Source: Bacteroidota bacterium (lineage in GTDB: Bacteria > Bacteroidota > Bacteroidia > NS11-12g > UBA9320). From it: a stretch of DNA of 64,000 nt. The notes under the pieces were generated by a model. It worked only from the letters and a program-made list of their open reading frames with translations, was not told the origin of the DNA and did no database searches. Shown here one piece after another: positions 14,811-23,406 of the stretch (the first letter of the stretch is position 1; every line of letters begins with the position of its first letter). The translations under genes were made by a program, and so were the position numbers. The stretch spans positions 169,737 to 233,736 of the forward strand of contig NVWV01000002.1 in the NCBI GenBank assembly GCA_002746305.1. Reading direction: 5' to 3'.

Positions 14811-15023
14811 AAATATAAAAATCAACTATTTGATAATCGACCCATTGTAAGAATATCAATTAAAAATTATAACGCTTATCTTAATCAGAAAAATATTATA
14901 GAAAACCGATTCAGACACCACACTATTCCAAAGAAAATAGTAAATCTCATCGCCACCAAATCACCCCTAGAACTTTCTTACATTCGTACTTATGATGCTT
15001 GTGAAATTAACAATAAGAAATAG
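14802..15023 (+). CDS. Small basic protein starting inside site C
   Basis: 73 residues, very basic, beginning MGRKYKNQLFDNRPIVRISI. The ATG is part of the TTATGGGCCGA arm of dif-like site C, so recombination there would attach its promoter region to whatever lies to the left. It overlaps the next gene by about 30 bp. Small size and a recombination-site start leave the coding status open; no family is recognised. Confidence 0.4.
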   Translation: MGRKYKNQLFDNRPIVRISIKNYNAYLNQKNIIENRFRHHTIPKKIVNLIATKSPLELSYIRTYDACEINNKK

Positions 15024-15198
15024 TACTGATACAGAAAACATCTATATAAGTCCAACTGAAATATATCTAGTCAAAAAATCTACAATAAAAGACTCAGATG
15101 AAACTACCGTATACTTAAAGTCAGGAAAGTATCCATTTATTACGGCAATTGAGCCTTTGGCTGATGTGGTTGCTTTGATTAACGCTGCATACTACTAA
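14995..15198 (+). CDS. Small FlbD-like protein, 67 aa
   Basis: 67 residues with the strand-rich pattern of FlbD-type small proteins: MLVKLTIRNSTDTENIYISP at the start, a central YLKSGKYPFITA and a C-terminal helix. The resemblance to FlbD is by general pattern only. An ATG one codon earlier (14992) is an equally good start. It overlaps the previous small gene. Role in the module is unknown. Confidence 0.5.
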   Translation: MLVKLTIRNSTDTENIYISPTEIYLVKKSTIKDSDETTVYLKSGKYPFITAIEPLADVVALINAAYY

Positions 15199-15454
15199 TC
15201 TCGTTGCTTAGTATCGTTTCCAGGATAGGATCCACTAATAGTAGCAACAATTGTATTGCATTTTAGGAGTTCTCATAAAAGTTATAATTCCAATGAGTAA
15301 CTATACTATGTACCGCCATGCCTAAGGCCGTATACAATTAGCTTTACTAGGGACATAAATGCATAGGAGATTGTTAATGTAACCTTTTAGGGATTGTGAA
15401 TGTATCCTTTTGGGTATTGTATTTAGCTTGTCTCTATCAATAGATTGCGATAGC
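15199..15454. other. Intergenic leader of module 3
   Basis: No supported gene. Contains a short repeat-like pair TTTTAGGGATTGTGAATGTA and TTTTGGGTATTGTATTTA around 15385-15423. Probably the promoter region of the 540-residue membrane protein. Confidence 0.4.
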
Positions 15455-17077
15455 ATGGGGTTTTTTTCTTGTTTCACTAAATTTTTCTCGATTATCTCAG
15501 AATTTATCTCAGAATTTGGACAGGAGATTTTGGTTGCAATTATAATCTTTGGGATAAGTGCTACTGTTAAAATATTAGCAATTTCTTTTCCAAGAAACCC
15601 AGAGTCATTCTTATTTAAAAAAGTCAAACCATTTATTTCTTTGATTTTTGATCTTTCCTATCCCGTTGCTCTAATTGCGGTGTTTATGTTGCCAAAATAT
15701 GATTACTTAATTAAATCAGACGGACATAGGTATAGGAATACTATTTCAAAAAAATATATTGAGGATATTAATAGTGATAGTATTAGTGAGTTTATCGAAT
15801 TCAGACTTAAACAAGATAATCCAGAGGAAGAAAATATCTTTAGTTTATATGAATTTAAAGATAGTGCAATTAGTTTAAGCCATTCTTTATCGAATAAATT
15901 CCGTAGCTACCACAGTAAAACCGACATTAAAGTATACTACCCTTCTAAAAACGGAGTGTATTTTAAGGATATAGATAATAACTCCTTTATTGATTTATTC
16001 TTTACAGCAGTTCTCACAAAGGGAAATGTTAGAGAATTCATAATAATATGTAAGAAGTTAACACTGCACAAAATTTCAATGTGGAATTATATTGTTATTG
16101 CAACTTCTAATCTGACAGCTGCTTCAAATGAAGAAGTTTTTGGGACAAAAATTTCAGGAATTTCATACTTTGACTTTGATGACAATGATATTCTTGAAGT
16201 GGTAATAACACTATCAGGGGGCTACAGTAAATCCCCAAGAGAAATAATAATTTTCAATGTCGTAAAAAATTCTTTTATAAGTACAAATACAGGTTCAATT
16301 ATCTTTGCTGGAGACCCGATAATATTTAAAAATTCTAAAAATCAAGTGCGTATTACTGCCAGCTCCTCAACGCCTGGAAATGATACAATAGATTCCAGAG
16401 GATATTATATTCTTTTTGACAGCACTTTGAATGCAATAGATACGTTGGCCATTGCAAATAGGTCAATTCAGGTCATGAAATGGAATGAATACCTGTATAG
16501 TGCTGGCGAAAGTGATTCAATGGTTATTTGCAGAAACTTTGATGGTAACATTATAGATACATTGAAATTTTCAGCTGATTCAAATTGTACTATTCTTGGA
16601 ATATTAAATAACCGAATTCTGATTAAATCAAGCAATAAGAACATTACAATGCTTTTTAATTCAGAGCATAAATTGGTGATGACAAAACCGCTACAAAGCG
16701 ATCCATCAAAGTTCTATATTTTAGATGTTAACAATGATAAAGTTGATGAATTAATACAATTAGAGTCCGGCTCAAATAAACTAATAATATACAATCAAGA
16801 CATGGATATTATGGCCAGTGAAACTTTGGACGGAGTAATTCCATATAATCAAGTTTATATAAGACAAAATGGTGATGGAAAAGCAAATCAAATAGTGCTG
16901 TTTTCACCGAATGACACCCACATGCTTAGTATTCACCCGACTCATATAACACTCAAATTTTGGAGTATAATTTTATTTCTTGTTATAGTTCTCATTCTCA
17001 AACTTGCGGTAGAAACTTCATTCACTAAAATATTGTTAAGAGAACCCGTTATTTTAGAGCGAAAGGATATCACATAA
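15455..17077 (+). CDS. Membrane-anchored protein with FG-GAP-like repeats
   Basis: About 540 residues from ATG 15455 (a TTG at 15410 is an alternative). Two hydrophobic spans lie near the N-terminus (EILVAIIIFGISATVKILAI and LSYPVALIAVFMLP), then a large domain with D-x-D-x-D calcium-loop motifs (YFDFDDNDILEVVITL, LDVNNDKVDELIQL) as in FG-GAP/VCBS propellers, and a C-terminal span (FWSIILFLVIVLILKLA). The propeller should face the periplasm. It is the main cargo of the third dif-delimited module. I do not recognise the family; a surface-sensing or exclusion role is speculation. Confidence 0.6.
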   Translation: MGFFSCFTKFFSIISEFISEFGQEILVAIIIFGISATVKILAISFPRNPESFLFKKVKPFISLIFDLSYPVALIAVFMLPKYDYLIKSDGHRYRNTISKKYIEDINSDSISEFIEFRLKQDNPEEENIFSLYEFKDSAISLSHSLSNKFRSYHSKTDIKVYYPSKNGVYFKDIDNNSFIDLFFTAVLTKGNVREFIIICKKLTLHKISMWNYIVIATSNLTAASNEEVFGTKISGISYFDFDDNDILEVVITLSGGYSKSPREIIIFNVVKNSFISTNTGSIIFAGDPIIFKNSKNQVRITASSSTPGNDTIDSRGYYILFDSTLNAIDTLAIANRSIQVMKWNEYLYSAGESDSMVICRNFDGNIIDTLKFSADSNCTILGILNNRILIKSSNKNITMLFNSEHKLVMTKPLQSDPSKFYILDVNNDKVDELIQLESGSNKLIIYNQDMDIMASETLDGVIPYNQVYIRQNGDGKANQIVLFSPNDTHMLSIHPTHITLKFWSIILFLVIVLILKLAVETSFTKILLREPVILERKDIT

Positions 17078-17150
17078 TATTTAAGATGTATTTGTCGACT
17101 ATATATAAAATGGGACAAGAATTGAAAGTCCTTCAGTTAGTTACAGAGAC

Positions 17151-17178
17151 TAGTTTCATACTATAAATTATGGGCTGA
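17151..17178 (+). other. dif-like XerCD site D
   Basis: TAGTTTCATAC, TATAAA, TTATGGGCTGA. Centre and first eight bases of the right arm equal those of sites A and B. It closes the array on the right. Confidence 0.65.
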
Positions 17179-17269
17179 AAGGATTGCAAGCCACCGAGAA
17201 CCTACCATTCACTAATATTGTTATAAACCAGCCATTCAGACTCTCTTAAGAATTTAAAAACTAAACAAT

Positions 17270-17584
17270 CTAATCCTTAAACTTAATTGCATCTCCATAA
17301 CTTACAGAACCACTTGAACCCATTCGCAATATTATACCATCTGCGTGCGGATACATTTTTTTGGCCTTAATGAGTAATTTGTCTCTTAAATCCTTATAAC
17401 TTACACCCGTAATACCTACACGAGCTTTCACTACACCTACAATATCATAATCATCAATTGGCTTAGAATCCACATATATGTACATAGAACTGTATTGATT
17501 CACTTTAGCCAAACCTTTATCTTGTTCCACTGTTGAAAAAGACAACAGCACCACTAAAGCAACGAAGGGTAAAAAATATTTCAT
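17270..17584 (-). CDS. Exported protein, paralogue of the gene at 38299
   Basis: About 104 residues from ATG 17584 with a Sec signal (KYFLPFVALVVLLSFST). The mature part (MYIYVDSKPIDDYDIVGVVK, later DLRDKLLIKAKKMYPHADGI) matches the product of 38299-38607 along its length (LYVFVDSKPVAEYTNLGTVK, DLREKLLDRAKKNYPYADAV). The fold and role are unknown. The N-terminus could start 11 codons earlier. The paralogy suggests it is a chromosomal gene at the right flank of the array. Confidence 0.65.
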   Translation of the reverse strand: MKYFLPFVALVVLLSFSTVEQDKGLAKVNQYSSMYIYVDSKPIDDYDIVGVVKARVGITGVSYKDLRDKLLIKAKKMYPHADGIILRMGSSGSVSYGDAIKFKD

Positions 17585-17720
17585 AGGAACAAATATACTA
17601 ATCCTCTGATTCTCCAATTAACTGATTGTCCTGTCCCTCGAGTAATCACATTTTCGTGCGATTCCTTTCCTCCTTTGGGTTGTTCTGGTTAGTCGATAAG
17701 AAAAAGGCTTTGTACCGCCT

Positions 17721-17829
17721 TGAAATACAAAAAGAGTTCTGGAAATAGGCTTAAATATCAAACTAGAACACCGTACAAGTCCAACGGGCATGTATAATAT
17801 AATCAAAACCCTTACCTCCTATTACAATC
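17721..17829 (+). repeat. Diverged direct repeat, decayed copy of the small gene at 19808
   Basis: About 109 bp resembling 19825-19934 with roughly 85 per cent identity. In the same frame it reads RVLEIGLNIKLEHRTSPTGM, against RVLKICLKIKLEHRISPTGM in the other copy, but one A is missing at 17730-17735 and no start is left. Substitutions are fewest at second codon positions, which suggests past selection on the protein. Confidence 0.55.
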
Positions 17830-17927
17830 GAAAAACCAACGTCACAAGTTGTTCCTGAACGAATGTATTTACGATAGAATTAGTTTTAAGTACTATTGTG
17901 TCTACAAACATTTAAAAACAATTTAAT

Positions 17928-18347
17928 ATGATATTATTTAAAAACGCACAGGAGTTCTTTCACAACTGCGAATCGCTTGGAGGATGGGAAAAATGCAAAA
18001 ATTTGGTAGCTGAAAACGCAACATTTACAGGACAATGTGAACCACTGGCAGAACTAAAGACAGTGGAAGATTATGTAGGTTGGATGGTTGGTTTTGGAAC
18101 AATAGCACCTGGATGTAGTTATAAATTACATGCATCAAGTTTTGATCCAGAAACTAGTACAGCTCTCTTTTTTGCAACATTCACAGCAACGCATACTGGA
18201 GAAGGTGGCCCCGTTCCCCCAACTAATAAAACCACTAATGCGGAGTATGTTTATGCTCTTAAAATGAATGAAGATGGTAAAGTAATTAGCATGACAAAAA
18301 TTTGGAATGCTTCATGGACTTTACGTGAATTAGGTTGGATGGAGTAA
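17928..18347 (+). CDS. NTF2-like (SnoaL-type) protein
   Basis: 139 residues with the pattern of a SnoaL-like cone fold: FHNCESLGGWEKCKNLVAEN, then TFTGQCEPLAELKTVEDYVG, and a C-terminal AEYVYALKMNEDGKVISMTK strand region. No signal peptide. A second, distinct family member lies at 39039. Convergent with a TetR regulator across a terminator. Substrate is unknown. Confidence 0.7.
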   Translation: MILFKNAQEFFHNCESLGGWEKCKNLVAENATFTGQCEPLAELKTVEDYVGWMVGFGTIAPGCSYKLHASSFDPETSTALFFATFTATHTGEGGPVPPTNKTTNAEYVYALKMNEDGKVISMTKIWNASWTLRELGWME

Positions 18348-18367
18348 AGAAGACACAACTAAGATAA

Positions 18368-18401
18368 AAAAAAGCAAGCGATGTTTATCACTTGCTTTTT
18401 T
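18368..18401. terminator. Bidirectional terminator
   Basis: AAAAAAGCAAG paired with CTTGCTTTTTT around a short loop, between convergent genes ending at 18347 and 18448. Confidence 0.8.
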
Positions 18402-18447
18402 AATACTGTACTAATTCAACTTATTAAGAATTTAGGTTTTTCCTTTA

Positions 18448-19014
18448 TTACTCAATCAGTGCAAAACATGAATCGATATAGACGATAAGTTCTTTACTAG
18501 GTTTGTAATGAAGAAGTAAGTTTAGTCCAAACATTAAACCGACTAACATTTCTACATATTCAGGTATTTTTCTTACGTCTTTGATACCTCCTGCTTTGTG
18601 GGTGCAGTGTAGTGCAGCAGTATACGACCTTCTCATGTTTTTGAGAAATTGGTCATATACAGGACGTAAGCTATCCATTTCATTCCTGAGTTCCAAGGCA
18701 ACATTCATAAGCATACATGTACATGGATCCTCATTATAATTTGAATTTGCTACCTCATGATAAACCTCTCTTATTGCTTCAACTCCTCTTTTATCATTTT
18801 CTATAAAGGAAAATACAGGATCTATGTTATTAGATAAATAACTATCAATGCTATCCAATAGAAGTTGTTCTTTTCCCCATTGATTATACAGAAAAGATTT
18901 GCTAATGCCCATTCCTTCTGCTAAATCTTGATAGGAAACAGCTCTGTAACCATTTTCCCAGAAAATAGAGACCGCTTTTTTAATTACTTGAGTTTGATCT
19001 ATTCTTTTAGACAT
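18448..19014 (-). CDS. TetR-family transcriptional regulator
   Basis: 188 residues. The N-terminal HTH reads VSIFWENGYRAVSYQDLAEG then MGISKSFLYNQWGKEQLLL, the standard TetR motif. The C-terminal ligand domain is unassigned. It overlaps a second TetR gene upstream by 16 bp, so both are translated from one message. Targets are unknown; the nearby NTF2-like gene is a candidate. Confidence 0.85.
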   Translation of the reverse strand: MSKRIDQTQVIKKAVSIFWENGYRAVSYQDLAEGMGISKSFLYNQWGKEQLLLDSIDSYLSNNIDPVFSFIENDKRGVEAIREVYHEVANSNYNEDPCTCMLMNVALELRNEMDSLRPVYDQFLKNMRRSYTAALHCTHKAGGIKDVRKIPEYVEMLVGLMFGLNLLLHYKPSKELIVYIDSCFALIE

Positions 19015-19568
19015 TTGGTTATTAGTTTTATGTTATCTTGAAGGTATTTTTCTGTTTCCTTTATTGGGAAAATAATGTACATACCCATACTTGTACAGTA
19101 ATACATGATTAATTGCTTCAATATGGTAACTAAATCACCCGTACTTAGATTTGAATTTTCTTCTAGTAACTGAGAAAATTTTTGTTCTAAGAAGACTAAG
19201 TATGTATTGAAGAATAATTGAATTTCAGTGGTTTCTCTTAGCTCCATTGCCATAGTGGAAATGTAACATCCCAATGGGTGACCGTTAAGTTTGGAGGGAT
19301 AAAAAAAACTGGAATAAAATTGATAAAATGCTTCTTGTATTGTTGAAGATTTTGTCAATTTTATTAAAGGGACGTATCTCTCTTTATAAAGCTCCAGTGA
19401 AGCAAGTAAAATACCTTCTTTATTTCCAAATTCTTCATAGAGCGAATATCTGTTTACACCAGTTGTGGTAACCACTTTTTGGATGCCTGTCCCATTATAC
19501 CCTTCTTCCCAAAAGAGAGTGATACACTTTTCCAAAACACTATTTCTATTGAATTCTTTAGGTCTCAT
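18999..19568 (-). CDS. TetR-family transcriptional regulator
   Basis: 189 residues with HTH CITLFWEEGYNGTGIQKVVT and TGVNRYSLYEEFGNKEGILL. It is similar in layout to the following TetR gene but clearly diverged. Two overlapping TetR genes are unusual and hint at duplication or heteromeric regulation. First gene of the pair; no operator was identified upstream. Confidence 0.85.
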   Translation of the reverse strand: MRPKEFNRNSVLEKCITLFWEEGYNGTGIQKVVTTTGVNRYSLYEEFGNKEGILLASLELYKERYVPLIKLTKSSTIQEAFYQFYSSFFYPSKLNGHPLGCYISTMAMELRETTEIQLFFNTYLVFLEQKFSQLLEENSNLSTGDLVTILKQLIMYYCTSMGMYIIFPIKETEKYLQDNIKLITKCLKE

Positions 19569-19807
19569 ATTAATGTTTTATAAAAGTTCTTATTGCTATT
19601 ATGTTTTCTGAAAAAAGCTTCGTAAAGTAATTCTGTACAACTATTAGATATATGGAATTCCCCTGTTTACCTAATCGCAGATATCAAAAATAAGCATAAT
19701 TGGATTGGACCAAGATATTAGGAATTTGATACGAGTGAAATAGGTATATCTCTTAATGTATACGAAGATGGAACTAGACTATATATCATGATTTGAGATA
19801 TAATTAA
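19569..19807. other. Intergenic DNA before the small-gene pair
   Basis: No gene supported. Contains the string GTGAAATAGGTATAT (19736), which resembles the left flank of dif-like site B but lacks a right arm. Confidence 0.35.
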
Positions 19808-19954
19808 ATGACGTGGTATTGCTCTGAAATACAGAAAAGAGTTCTTAAAATATGCTTAAAAATCAAACTAGAACACCGTATTAGTCCAACGGGAATGTAC
19901 AATATTGTCAAAGCTCTTACCTCCCATCACAATCAAACGTTTATCGAAACATAA
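19808..19954 (+). CDS. Small protein, 48 aa, coupled to the next gene
   Basis: ATG 19808-19810 to TAA 19952-19954, whose last base is the first of the ATG of the following gene (TAATG). The product begins MTWYCSEIQKRVLKICLKIK and is basic. A frameshifted relative lies at 17721-17829. The stop-start overlap and the codon-position bias of changes between the copies support a real gene. No family is recognised. Confidence 0.5.
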   Translation: MTWYCSEIQKRVLKICLKIKLEHRISPTGMYNIVKALTSHHNQTFIET

Positions 19955-20220
19955 TGCTAAAAAATAATCAAGCAACCAATCAGTTCTCACAACTTAGCGA
20001 CAAAGTATTTAAACCTATGTTGTTAATACTATCAATGACTATTATGTGTCTATTACAGAATATTAGTTCTGATATTTCCAAGAATACAACTAAACTAAAC
20101 GCTCTATCCAATAAAATGGAATACTCCAGAGGTTGGGACGAAAATGCCGAGAAACGGCTTGTACGATTAGAGAACAATGTTAAAGAACTTCAAAAAGGAG
20201 CTTATAAGGGAAGACAATAA
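19954..20220 (+). CDS. Small membrane-anchored coiled-coil protein
   Basis: 88 residues: a short N-terminal part, a membrane span (MLLILSMTIMCLLQ) and a C-terminal helix with heptads (KRLVRLENNVKELQKGA). This layout is common in phage holin-accessory or spacer proteins, but none can be named. Translationally coupled to the 48-residue gene upstream. Confidence 0.5.
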   Translation: MLKNNQATNQFSQLSDKVFKPMLLILSMTIMCLLQNISSDISKNTTKLNALSNKMEYSRGWDENAEKRLVRLENNVKELQKGAYKGRQ

Positions 20221-20372
20221 ATCTTGCCTTAAGAACTTACCTTCGTTTTTTTCATAAAATACCCTTTTGGGGATTGTTTGGTTAAGTATAATTGGCTTTA
20301 CTTGTAGCGAAATGAAGATTGATGACTGATACACCAAAAAGCTCTAAACCTATAAACTAGGAATAATATAAC

Positions 20373-21278
20373 ATGTATAAATCACTAAAAGTAATAAAGC
20401 AAGAACTCGACAATATTTTAGATAATTTGAGTTGGGATACAAATCCCATTGACGAAAAAAGACAGCTATTCGAAATAAATAACCTTAAATCCATCCGAAC
20501 TGCTATAAATAATTTAATATCCTTGAATTTGTTTGAAGAATTAGCTTCTAAGGTAAAAAAATCGGCAATTTTCACGACAGCAGATGATTCTATAATAATT
20601 CAAAGAAAAGAATCCATTGAAATCGATGAGGACCTTGATAGTATCGAAACTTTATGCGAAAATTTTACTATAGTTTTGGCTTCAAATATCCCAGAAGAAA
20701 ATATAAACTCAATTAACATAAAACTCCCAGAGGTAAATGATTTTGATGAACTAGCCAAAGTTTCAAGAGAAATTCATCTTGCGCTTACTCAAGTAATAGT
20801 AAATGACGAAATCAATGGACAAACAAAAATCGAAAGCGTTGAGAATGGCTCTATATGGTTAAATGTCTTAGTTGGCACCTCAACAGCTGTTACAGCTATA
20901 TCTAGTTTAGCATGGTCTGCGGCAGTGATAAATAAGAAAAGACAAGAAGGAAAATTACTTGAACAACAGGTGCGAAGTCTAAACGTTAAGAATGATAGTC
21001 TTCAGGATATTCTAAAAGCACAGAAAGAAGAAACAAAACTCATGATTTCTGCCGAAGCAGAGTATATAGATTCGGAGCACTTTAAAGAAAAAAGTCCTGA
21101 AAATATTGAGCGAATTAAGAGTTCAATTAAGACTTTTGCAGATTTAATAAATCAAGGTGCTGAAATTCACCCCGCTCTTATTGCTCCCGAAAACGTTTCA
21201 AATCTATTTCCAGACCCTACTAAATGGATTAGTTTAGAATCGAAAATCAAAAAGCTTCCTAGTCCAGACATTAATTGA
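20373..21278 (+). CDS. Membrane protein of unknown family, next to a DUF4365 gene
   Basis: 301 residues. N-terminal 150 residues are soluble and helical; a hydrophobic segment (SIWLNVLVGTSTAVTAISSL) follows, with AWSAAVINKKRQEGKLLEQQ leading into a coiled coil. No known domain is recognised. It is followed after about 150 bp by a DUF4365-type protein in the same direction. The association suggests a two-gene accessory unit, perhaps defence related, but that is only context. Confidence 0.5.
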   Translation: MYKSLKVIKQELDNILDNLSWDTNPIDEKRQLFEINNLKSIRTAINNLISLNLFEELASKVKKSAIFTTADDSIIIQRKESIEIDEDLDSIETLCENFTIVLASNIPEENINSINIKLPEVNDFDELAKVSREIHLALTQVIVNDEINGQTKIESVENGSIWLNVLVGTSTAVTAISSLAWSAAVINKKRQEGKLLEQQVRSLNVKNDSLQDILKAQKEETKLMISAEAEYIDSEHFKEKSPENIERIKSSIKTFADLINQGAEIHPALIAPENVSNLFPDPTKWISLESKIKKLPSPDIN

Positions 21279-21429
21279 CCGTACTTTTGGTAAATAAGAC
21301 AATTCTCAAATATAAAACGACGTTAAAGAATTGTAAAAGGACCTTATAAATGTAGAATAATGGTGCTAAATCTTGAGGTTAATATATTTGTACTTTCCTC
21401 TTGTGAAATAGAAAAAGGCTTAATTTCAG

Positions 21430-22437
21430 ATGTTTAACTTTGGCCGTAATTCAGAAAAAATATTGAAAAACTTTTTTACAGAAGGGAATACAACTTCGGT
21501 TTTAGAACAAAACAAAATAAACGGAAAAAGTGCAGAAAGATTTTTTGCTGCTACTCTAACAGTGTCTTTAGAAGCGAGAATATTCTGGGCTTCAAGAACT
21601 GAAGATGATTCAAAAGTTGATTTAGTTTCAATTCTTACTCATCCATGGATCAATAATACTGTTCAAGTAATTTTTACGCAGATTAAATCAGGAAATTCAT
21701 ATTGTGAAATTGTAAATGAAACTTTAAAAGTTAAGAAATTAAAATTTAGAGATTTCATAAACAGAAATCATCATACACTAATCTGTTGGACAAGCGACGA
21801 TGATATTCCTTATTGGTTTATAATAAAAGCTAATTCTCGATACTTTAAGACGGAGTATCCCAAACATCACAGAATTTCACCAGCAATGAGATTTGATATC
21901 ACAAGAATTCTAGCATCTTCGACTCTGAAAAATGGAGGTAAGGGACTAGCTTTTTCTTGCCGTAGTTCAGCTTATGACAAAGATTCTTTCAAGCAATTGA
22001 GAAAAACCGCAAAGGTTATATACAAAAAACTTAAGTTAGAAAGGATTGATAACCCTCTTTTGGGAGAAATTAAATTTACTCGACTAGCTTGGAGACATAT
22101 TACTAGAGAATCTCGCCTAAATGAATACAAAGTTGCATCCTTTGAAATATTTAAGATATTGGGTCTGATAATTTCAGAAACACCAACTAATCATTATATT
22201 CTTAAGTCATGCCAAAAGGAAAACGGAGATTTCAATTATAGAGAAAATGAGTATTTGCTAGTATATGATAATGTGAGGTGTTATGATAAAACAAATAAAG
22301 AATACTTTGGAACAAGAATTTACATGAAACTTCTAGAATTTATCGAATATCAAAACGACTGGATGAACAAAGTGAATGCTTCAGCAAAAGTTAAACGAAA
22401 AGTTATTTTTAAGAGTATATACTACAAAAACACTTAA
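21430..22437 (+). CDS. DUF4365-type PD-(D/E)XK nuclease-like protein
   Basis: 335 residues. The first 150 contain the DUF4365 layout: GKSAERFFAATLTVSLEARI, an acidic DDSKVDLVSIL region, and VQVIFTQIKSGNSY, matching the D...QxKxG core of PD-(D/E)XK nucleases, followed by LICWTSDDDIPYWFII. The rest is unassigned. Such domains occur in restriction and defence loci as well as unknown contexts. The catalytic pattern looks intact by eye (Asp in KVDLV, Gln/Lys in QIKSG). Role is unknown; a defence nuclease is a reasonable hypothesis. Confidence 0.65.
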   Translation: MFNFGRNSEKILKNFFTEGNTTSVLEQNKINGKSAERFFAATLTVSLEARIFWASRTEDDSKVDLVSILTHPWINNTVQVIFTQIKSGNSYCEIVNETLKVKKLKFRDFINRNHHTLICWTSDDDIPYWFIIKANSRYFKTEYPKHHRISPAMRFDITRILASSTLKNGGKGLAFSCRSSAYDKDSFKQLRKTAKVIYKKLKLERIDNPLLGEIKFTRLAWRHITRESRLNEYKVASFEIFKILGLIISETPTNHYILKSCQKENGDFNYRENEYLLVYDNVRCYDKTNKEYFGTRIYMKLLEFIEYQNDWMNKVNASAKVKRKVIFKSIYYKNT

Positions 22438-22890
22438 AAAGCAGTCAGTATATGGACATTTAATCTGCCTACTTGAACTGAACCAAAAGGCAACGTGTGA
22501 AACGCTTATATTATCAAACTAACTGCTATTCTACAAAGATAGGATAAAACTGCCGTCCAAATTAATATTGGTTCTTGAATTCTTAATATCGCAACATAAA
22601 GGGGTTAAAAACGTCATACGGTCAGTACAAAGGAGCAGTTATAAATATCTGTTAATAACGGGTCCTTTGTTTTATGAGATGCTCCAGATTAATATTTTGT
22701 GCTAACCAACGAGGTAAATGTCTGCAAAGATTTGCCTCAATCTAAATCATTGGTTATCATACTGGTGCATCACTCCTACCCCTTTTAAGAAGGATTTGAA
22801 TTATATAGTATGTAACTTGTAAAATAATACTAATTTAGGATACCATAACGTTGTTATGCTATACCTCCAATAGTACTTACAAACTGATAC
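22438..22890. other. Long intergenic stretch
   Basis: About 450 bp without a supported gene. Contains an imperfect long hairpin anchored by ACAAAGGA (about 22628) and TCCTTTGT (about 22664) followed by TTTT, possibly a terminator. Nothing else is recognised. Confidence 0.4.
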
Positions 22891-23406
22891 ATGATACAGA
22901 CATTTAAGACAGTTTTATGGGTTACTTTTTCAATTTTAATTGGAAATGAAGCTTTTGGCCAAACGGTGAACTCGGAGGACTACGTATTGGAACTTAAAAA
23001 GGTCCAAATAGAAATACGAAATGAAAATACTTTTTGGATTGTTCCTGTAGTTTTGACTAACAATTCTAAAGACACTCTGAAGTATTACAGTATGTCTTGT
23101 TCGTGGCAAGAGTTTTATTCTGTAAGCTCAGAAAAACTTATAATTCAACTATCAGAGTGCGGGAAAAATGCCCCTATAATTGTTGAGATACCACCAAAAG
23201 AAAGCAAAACAATCCAACTGGACTTGTTGTTACTCAGTCCAACTATAGATACATCTGAGATCAAATTTAAAATCGGCTTGAACTTGATGAAAGTATCGGA
23301 ATCTCAGAATAGATTTGACTATGACCATGAAGAACAAAACCTTAGAAAGAACATTATTTGGTCGAATTATATAATTATGAAAACCGAAAACCCGGACCTA
23401 AAATGA
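22891..23406 (+). CDS. Exported protein of unknown function
   Basis: 171 residues with a Sec signal peptide (FSILIGNEAFGQ cleavage region) and a beta-rich mature part resembling a single Ig-like domain (VPVVLTNNSKDTLKYY). Its stop overlaps the start of the next lipoprotein gene (ATGA), so they are co-translated. No family is recognised. Confidence 0.6.
   Translation: MIQTFKTVLWVTFSILIGNEAFGQTVNSEDYVLELKKVQIEIRNENTFWIVPVVLTNNSKDTLKYYSMSCSWQEFYSVSSEKLIIQLSECGKNAPIIVEIPPKESKTIQLDLLLLSPTIDTSEIKFKIGLNLMKVSESQNRFDYDHEEQNLRKNIIWSNYIIMKTENPDLK

Larger units (their letters stand above)
3516..17178 (+). mobile_element. Tandem array of Xer/dif-delimited cassettes
   Basis: Four dif-like 28-bp sites in the same orientation divide this stretch into three modules of about 6.5, 4.7 and 2.4 kb. 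Each module has a different kind of cargo: a small prophage, an IetAS-type defence pair, and a membrane protein of unknown role. No integrase or transposase gene lies inside, which fits elements that borrow the host XerC/XerD recombinase, as CTX phage and related IMEX do. Site identity rests on sequence comparison within this window only. Confidence 0.6.

Noticed and set aside
19736..19752. GTGAAATAGGTATAT resembling the left flank of dif-like site B
   Set aside because: No XerD-like arm follows, so a chance match is more likely.
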